A stretch of DNA of 26,778 nucleotides. Source: Plantago elongata. Taxonomy: Eukaryota > Streptophyta > Magnoliopsida > Lamiales > Plantaginaceae. The translations under genes were made by a program, and so were the position numbers. Below are positions 25,901 to 26,778 of this stretch, piece after piece (position 1 is the first letter of the stretch; each line of letters starts with the position of its first letter). The stretch covers positions 1 through 26,778 of the forward strand of contig JAYMSP010002034.1 of assembly GCA_036897095.1 (NCBI GenBank), read 5' to 3'. The notes beneath the pieces are model-generated. The model ran no database searches. It was not told where the DNA came from and saw only the letters and a program-made list of their open reading frames with translations.

Positions 25901-25905
25901 AACAT
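925..25905 (-). CDS. DExH14: ASCC3/Slh1-type DExH-box helicase (plant DExH14), 38 exons, 3' end outside window
   Basis: A tandem-cassette Ski2-like helicase. The 38 exons, listed in the four block entries below, join without frameshift or stop into 1621 codons. Start: ATG at 25905-25903, with A at -3 and an in-frame TAG at 25911-25909 just upstream; the N-terminus [13 protein letters not shown] resembles plant ASCC3-like proteins. Visible motifs: Walker A APTGAGKT (460-467), DEVH (571-574), SAT (608-610), HHAG (742-745) and [12 protein letters not shown] (808-819) in cassette 1; APTGSGKT (1307-1314), DEIH (1411-1414), STA (1448-1450) and HHAG (1577-1580) in cassette 2. Both cassettes keep their ATPase residues. 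From family knowledge, ASCC3/Slh1 uses ATP to split collided ribosomes (RQT complex) and in animals also works in DNA alkylation repair; the plant role is inferred. About 530 C-terminal residues lie beyond position 1. BRR2 (DExH12/13) is the nearest alternative and is less likely. Confidence 0.95.
1506..3201 (-). other. Intron 35 (1696 bp)
   Basis: Acceptor CTTCTCATCAG before exon 36 and donor GTAAAT after exon 35. It holds the SINE at 2032-2206. The rest is AT-rich with nothing I recognise. Confidence 0.85.
2032..2206 (-). mobile_element. tRNA-derived SINE with target-site duplication (175 bp)
   Basis: Read on the minus strand, the element begins GGGAGGCATAAGGTGGTCTTG, with an A-box-like TGGTCTTGTGGTAAGG. 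About 45 bases later comes a B box, GAGTTCGAACCCC. It ends in an A-rich tail (CAAAAAATAAAATAAAA). It is flanked by a 17-bp direct repeat, GTATGTCCATGTTGATT at 2015-2031 and GTATGTCTGTGTTGATT at 2207-2223, which differ at two positions. It lies in intron 35 in the same orientation as the host gene. An internal near-repeat of TTATAAGGTGGT occurs in its 3' half. Confidence 0.85.
3604..3843. repeat. Direct duplication with 147-bp period
   Basis: Copies at 3604-3697 and 3751-3843 share GGAAATTTCACAG, AAGTAGG, TTGAATT, CAGCCAATTGAGTA-like and TGAACCCCA words. They are separated by 53 unrelated bases. The copies are clearly diverged. It lies in intron 34. Confidence 0.7.
4006..4868 (-). other. Intron 33 (863 bp)
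   Basis: Bounded by donor GTACAG and acceptor CTCTGCAG. No repeat or gene recognised inside. Confidence 0.8.
4932..5446 (-). other. Intron 32 (515 bp)
   Basis: Bounded by donor GTGAAG and acceptor AATGTGTAG. A short purine-rich patch lies at about 4990-5010. Nothing else recognised. Confidence 0.8.
5737..6679 (-). other. Intron 30 (943 bp)
   Basis: Bounded by donor GTACAT and acceptor ATGGAACAG. It holds a possible degenerate MITE at 6205-6374 and otherwise AT-rich unremarkable sequence. Confidence 0.8.
6205..6374. mobile_element. Possible degenerate MITE
   Basis: The right edge reads GAGAGGGAGTA, like a Stowaway terminus. The left edge starts CTCCTATTTTACAT and carries an ATGACAT word that is mirrored near the right end. 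The interior has CACATTAATTAAGGAACTA, common in plant Stowaway elements. The ends are too diverged to be sure. It lies in intron 30. Confidence 0.35.
7603..8488. mobile_element. Inverted-repeat element of about 0.9 kb with a repeated internal motif
   Basis: The left end (ATAGTTTTACATAAACACCC, then CCTGCTAGATTGTC) and the reverse complement of the right end (AGATATTTACAAAACCCACC, then CCTGCAAGATGGTC) align over about 50 bp. Inside, CAATTACATATAAACCC or a close variant occurs at 7635, 7664, 8092, 8173, 8204 and 8261, and inverted at 7762-7778. No transposase is visible and no clear target-site duplication was found, so the class is open. It takes up much of intron 27. Confidence 0.55.
9981..10765 (-). 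other. Intron 22 (785 bp)
   Basis: Bounded by donor GTACAT and acceptor TTCTTCTAG. No repeat or gene recognised. Confidence 0.8.
11162..11368. repeat. Direct duplication with 146-bp period
   Basis: Copies at 11162-11222 and 11308-11368 share GCCATGTCAATATC, GATGAGTT-like, and GTGTTAATTAGTCCC. A partial third copy with GACTCAGTGTTAATTAG lies between them at about 11238. It lies in intron 21. Confidence 0.7.
11565..11795. mobile_element. Stowaway-like MITE (231 bp)
   Basis: Terminal inverted repeats of about 40 bp start CTCCCCCCATCCCAA on the left and, reverse-complemented, CTCCCTTCGACCCAA on the right. Both continue into AAGGTTAACTTT- and AAGGTTGACTAT-like sequence. A TA dinucleotide flanks each side. 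The interior is very AT-rich and non-coding. It lies in intron 21. Confidence 0.8.
12084..12102. repeat. (AC)n microsatellite
   Basis: A run of about nine AC units in intron 21. Shorter simple runs are a (GT)n at about 3519-3532 and an (AT)n at about 14906-14915. Confidence 0.8.
13059..13614. mobile_element. Mutator-like non-autonomous element filled with a minisatellite
   Basis: Imperfect terminal inverted repeats of about 45 bp: the left end has GAGTCCGTCTTGCAAGAGAC and TACATTTTGGAGAGTCC, and the right end reversed has AAGTCTCATGAAGG and TACATTTGGAGAGTCC. A 9-bp direct repeat, TAATTTTAA, flanks it at 13050-13058 and 13615-13623; a 9-bp target duplication is the Mutator hallmark, but this one is AT-rich and could be chance. 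The interior is a degenerate array with no coding capacity. It lies in intron 20. Confidence 0.6.
13118..13565. repeat. Degenerate minisatellite, about 15 copies of AAAACTAGACAAT
   Basis: The unit is roughly 17-25 bp, of the form GTAAAAACTAGACAATATA. Variants include ACTAAACAA, ACTAGAGAA and ACTAGATAA. The spacing is irregular and the copies are diverged, so it is an old array. It fills the interior of the inverted-repeat element at 13059-13614. Confidence 0.8.
14435..14556. repeat. Three diverged copies of a unit of about 30 bp
   Basis: Copies start at 14435 (GGTACACATATGTGGTACCT), 14480 (GGTACCCATATGAAGTGCCT) and 14521 (GGTACCAATATGTGGTATCT). The unit is partly self-complementary around CATATG and GGTACC. 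It lies in intron 18. Confidence 0.65.
15259..15356 (-). other. GC-AG intron (intron 16, 98 bp)
   Basis: On the minus strand exon 16 ends CTTCTCAAG and is followed directly by GCAAGG. The acceptor reads CTATCCAG before AAAGAAGTT. No GT near the exon end would keep the reading frame, and joining at the GC gives the continuous peptide [13 protein letters not shown], as the family expects. AAG|GCAAGG has the strong flanking match to U1 typical of GC donors. All other donors in this gene are GT. Confidence 0.85.
16241..16571 (+). mobile_element. 5'-truncated LINE (non-LTR retrotransposon) 3' end
   Basis: About 330 bp ending in an A tract (16560-16572) and flanked by a perfect 12-bp direct repeat, ATCTCTGGTCAG, at 16229-16240 and 16572-16583. 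One frame reads [15 protein letters not shown], the conserved C-terminal end of plant LINE ORF2. A stop follows soon after, then a short 3' UTR. It is antisense to the host gene, in intron 15. A second copy of the same family lies at 19520-19995. Confidence 0.85.
17544..17661. repeat. Perfect 59-bp tandem duplication
   Basis: The two copies, 17544-17602 and 17603-17661, are identical base for base, beginning CAATATTTTATTTAGTATAG. It lies in intron 12, just after exon 13 in genome order. The lack of any difference suggests a recent event or an assembly artefact. Confidence 0.9.
18319..18585. mobile_element. Possible non-autonomous DNA element
   Basis: The left edge AGGCCACTAGCAATGGTTAA resembles the reverse complement of the right edge, AGGGCACTTCCCAGTGGAAG, and both run into AGCTT/GGCTT words. 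This looks like a GC-richer terminal inverted repeat pair around 267 bp. The match is partial and I saw no matching target duplication. It lies in intron 12. Confidence 0.35.
18988..19300. repeat. Tandem duplication of 153 and 157 bp carrying a MITE-like end
   Basis: The copies at 18988-19140 and 19144-19300 both start CTACAACAGCACATGAGGAG and end ACTAATAAGGAAACCAAGTA. They differ by a few substitutions and small indels. Each contains TACTCCCTCCCTTTTTA, a Stowaway-like terminus, without an obvious matching far end. It lies in intron 12. Confidence 0.85.
19520..19995 (+). mobile_element. Second copy of the same LINE 3' end, split by a SINE
   Basis: This copy matches 16300-16560 closely, including the [15 protein letters not shown] region and the 3' UTR words GTAGTACACTTCCC and TTTATTAATAAA-like sequence. 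It ends in a run of 32 A at 19964-19995. The match is interrupted at 19654-19863 by a SINE insertion. I could not find a convincing target-site duplication. It lies in intron 12, antisense to the host gene. Confidence 0.8.
19670..19848 (-). mobile_element. tRNA-derived SINE inserted into the LINE fragment (179 bp)
   Basis: On the minus strand it starts GCCGAGTGGCAAGCTAAG (A-box-like), followed about 35 bases later by the B box GGGTTCGATTCCC. It ends in AATAAAAAAAA. The flanking direct repeats are TTGCTGTTAATCCCTT (19654-19669) and TTGCTGTTAACCCTT (19849-19863). The unrelated LINE copy at 16241-16571 has this sequence only once, so it serves as an empty site. The head differs from the 2032-2206 SINE, so this is a second SINE family. 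Confidence 0.85.
21109..22145 (-). other. Intron 9 (1037 bp)
   Basis: Bounded by donor GTGTGT and acceptor CATGCTGACAG. Open frames here are short and show no family similarity. No transposon ends seen. Confidence 0.8.
22416..22784 (-). other. Intron 7 (369 bp)
   Basis: Bounded by donor GTATTT and acceptor ATACTGACAG. AT-rich, nothing recognised. Confidence 0.8.
24145..25192 (-). other. Intron 3 (1048 bp)
   Basis: Phase-2 intron with donor GTAGGT and acceptor GAAATACAG. No repeat or gene recognised. Confidence 0.8.
25451..25622. repeat. Minisatellite of about 43 bp, 4 to 5 copies
   Basis: Units of the form CATCATACTCAAGTGATATC, then ATTCATGTACATTAAGCATTATA, start near 25451, 25494, 25537, 25574 and 25608. 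Later copies are shorter and more diverged. It takes up much of intron 2. Confidence 0.8.
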
Positions 25906-26100
25906 CTTCTATTGGCTTTTCCCTATCTCTCTTTGTTGATGGATGAGACTGAAAACCTTTGAGAAGAGTTGGACAGTTCAATTGAATACTGATGAAAAAG
26001 AGAATGTTTGAGAATTCAATTGTTTGCAGTGGAGAAGAAGAAACGCTTCGAGCGAACTGATCACGCTCTCTACCCTCTCATGTCACGATCATCCGATACT
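25906..26100 (-). promoter_or_regulatory. Leader and proximal promoter of the helicase gene
   Basis: On the minus strand, the stretch just before the ATG is pyrimidine-rich in places (TTTCTTCTTCTCCACTGC and a CTCTTTTTCATC stretch), which fits a plant 5' UTR. A possible TATA-like TTTAAATAAAA lies further out at about 26131-26141, some 225 bases before the ATG. The transcription start cannot be fixed by eye. A transposon-like end begins at about 26235, so the compact promoter is at most about 330 bases unless it extends into that repeat. Confidence 0.4.
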
Positions 26101-26234
26101 ACCTCAATATTGACTAAATTGAATTTCTTTTTTTATTTAAAGATAATACTCGATTAAACAAAGGATTACAACAATTCAGCTACATTACTTCGGTACCAAG
26201 CGCATTGTAGTGACCATTTTGTCCTTATCAACGG

Positions 26235-26425
26235 TAGGGGTGAGCAAAATTAGGACCGGACCGAAAAACCGGCCCTAACCGGACGGAAAAATCGGTCCTC
26301 GGTCCGGTCCGGGCCCGACTCGGTCCGATCCTCGGTATGAAGAATTTTAACATTTCGGTCCTAGGTCCGGTCCAGTCCAAAAACCGACAAAACTGCGTGT
26401 CCACCGACCGGACCGAGATTAGAGT
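26235..26425. mobile_element. hAT-like transposon terminus with GGTCCGG subterminal repeats
   Basis: TAGGGGTGAGCAAAA is followed by a dense cluster of GGTCCGGTCC and ACCGGACCG words in both orientations. This pattern is common at the ends of plant hAT elements. The base composition contrasts sharply with the AT-rich flank. The other end is not in the window, so class and target duplication cannot be confirmed. Confidence 0.5.
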
Positions 26426-26633
26426 ATATATATGATTTTTCTCCTCTCCTCCCATTAAACCCTAATCCCCAAATCCAAAAACAGCCTGACTGCTCTCCTT
26501 CCACCGCTCGTCCTCCTCCTCCTACCGCTCATCCTCCCACCGCTCGTCCTCCTCCTCCCACCGCTCCTTCTCCCATTGCTCGACTGCTAATATTAGGAAT
26601 CCCATATGATGACCTATAAAGTGTCTCTTACTT
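26426..26633. repeat. Pyrimidine-rich tandem stretch after a possible TATA box
   Basis: A TATATATATGA stretch is followed by CTCCTCTCCTCCC and the AAACCCTAATCC words common in plant leaders. Then come imperfect repeats of CCACCGCTCGTCCTCCTCCT (about 26498-26570). It could be the leader of a plus-strand gene inside the hAT-like element. Both plus-strand ATGs that I checked (at about 26431 and 26606) reach stops within 11 codons, so I call no gene. Confidence 0.45.
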
Positions 26634-26773
26634 GCTGAGATCTGGTTAGAGCCTTGGAGGAGCTTAGAACAGAAGAAGAAGAGACCGACGGGAAAGACGA
26701 AGAAGAAGAGAAGCTGAGATCTGGTTGGAACAGAAGAAGAAGAGATCGACGGGAAAGACGAAGAAGAAGAGAA
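26634..26773. repeat. Tandem repeat of 79 and 61 bp, purine-rich
   Basis: The first copy is 26634-26712 and the second 26713-26773. Both begin GCTGAGATCTGGTT and share AGAAGAAGAAGAGAYCGACG and the GGGAAAGACGAAG that follows. The second copy lacks about 18 bases found in the first. The array may continue past the window end. Confidence 0.75.
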
Positions 26774-26778
26774 GCTGT

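Larger units (their letters stand above)
22785..25905 (-). other. DExH14: Exons 1-7: N-terminal region of the helicase (residues 1-418)
   Basis: Exons on the minus strand: E1 25905-25799, E2 25716-25664, E3 25367-25193, E4 24144-23697, E5 23606-23541, E6 23302-23198, E7 23084-22785. Introns 1, 2 and 3 are phase 2, 1 and 2; all later introns here are phase 0. Recognisable stretches are [15 protein letters not shown] in E3, [18 protein letters not shown] in E4, a leucine-rich DLLDLVG segment in E5, and a basic stretch ([11 protein letters not shown]) in E7. E7 ends with the [20 protein letters not shown] motif, the usual lead-in to the first helicase cassette of Brr2/ASCC3 proteins. E4 (448 nt) is the longest and least conserved-looking exon, rich in acidic residues and probably flexible. 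In the family the N-terminus contacts partner subunits; that is known biology, not visible here. Confidence 0.9.

Noticed and set aside
925-25905. BRR2 (U5 snRNP helicase) instead of ASCC3/DExH14
   Set aside because: The N-terminus ([20 protein letters not shown]) and intact ATPase motifs in both cassettes fit the ASCC3-like branch. A full alignment would settle it.

Overview
This window is eukaryotic nuclear DNA from a flowering plant, most likely a eudicot. It is AT-rich and intron-rich, with T-rich acceptor tracts, Stowaway-type MITEs, tRNA-derived SINEs, LINE 3' fragments and other transposon pieces in the introns. I could not fix the species.

One gene fills almost the whole window. It lies on the minus strand and encodes a giant Ski2-like DExH helicase of the ASCC3/Slh1 type (plant DExH14). 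I assembled 38 consecutive exons from the ATG at 25905-25903 to 925. Each was placed by splice sites, frame continuity and family similarity. They join in frame with no stop into 1621 codons. The part present is the N-terminal region, helicase cassette 1, the winged-helix/Sec63-1 unit, and cassette 2 as far as motif V. The family usually has about 2,150 residues. The rest (motif VI, second winged helix and Sec63, stop codon, 3' UTR) must lie beyond position 1. By family knowledge the product is the ATPase that splits collided ribosomes in ribosome quality control. In animals it also acts in alkylation repair.

Layout from gene start to window start: 26778-26235 is an upstream repeat with a GGTCCGG-rich, hAT-like end plus purine- and pyrimidine-rich tandem repeats. 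26234-25906 is promoter and leader. 25905-22785 codes the N-terminal region (exons 1-7). 22415-13867 codes cassette 1 (exons 8-20). 12525-7121 codes the winged helix and Sec63-1 (exons 21-28). 7017-925 codes cassette 2 (exons 29-38). 924-1 is intron 38, unfinished.

Introns carry most of the length. The large ones hold mobile DNA: a SINE in intron 35, a 0.9-kb inverted-repeat element in intron 27, a MITE in intron 21, a Mutator-like element filled with a minisatellite in intron 20, a LINE tail in intron 15, and a LINE tail split by a SINE in intron 12. Intron 38 holds another MITE. I saw no second protein-coding gene, tRNA, rRNA or CRISPR array. The points most worth checking are a GC-AG intron, a strong phase-0 bias with matching exons in the two helicase cassettes, and the nested or repeat-filled transposons. 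I did not find a previously undescribed biological system.
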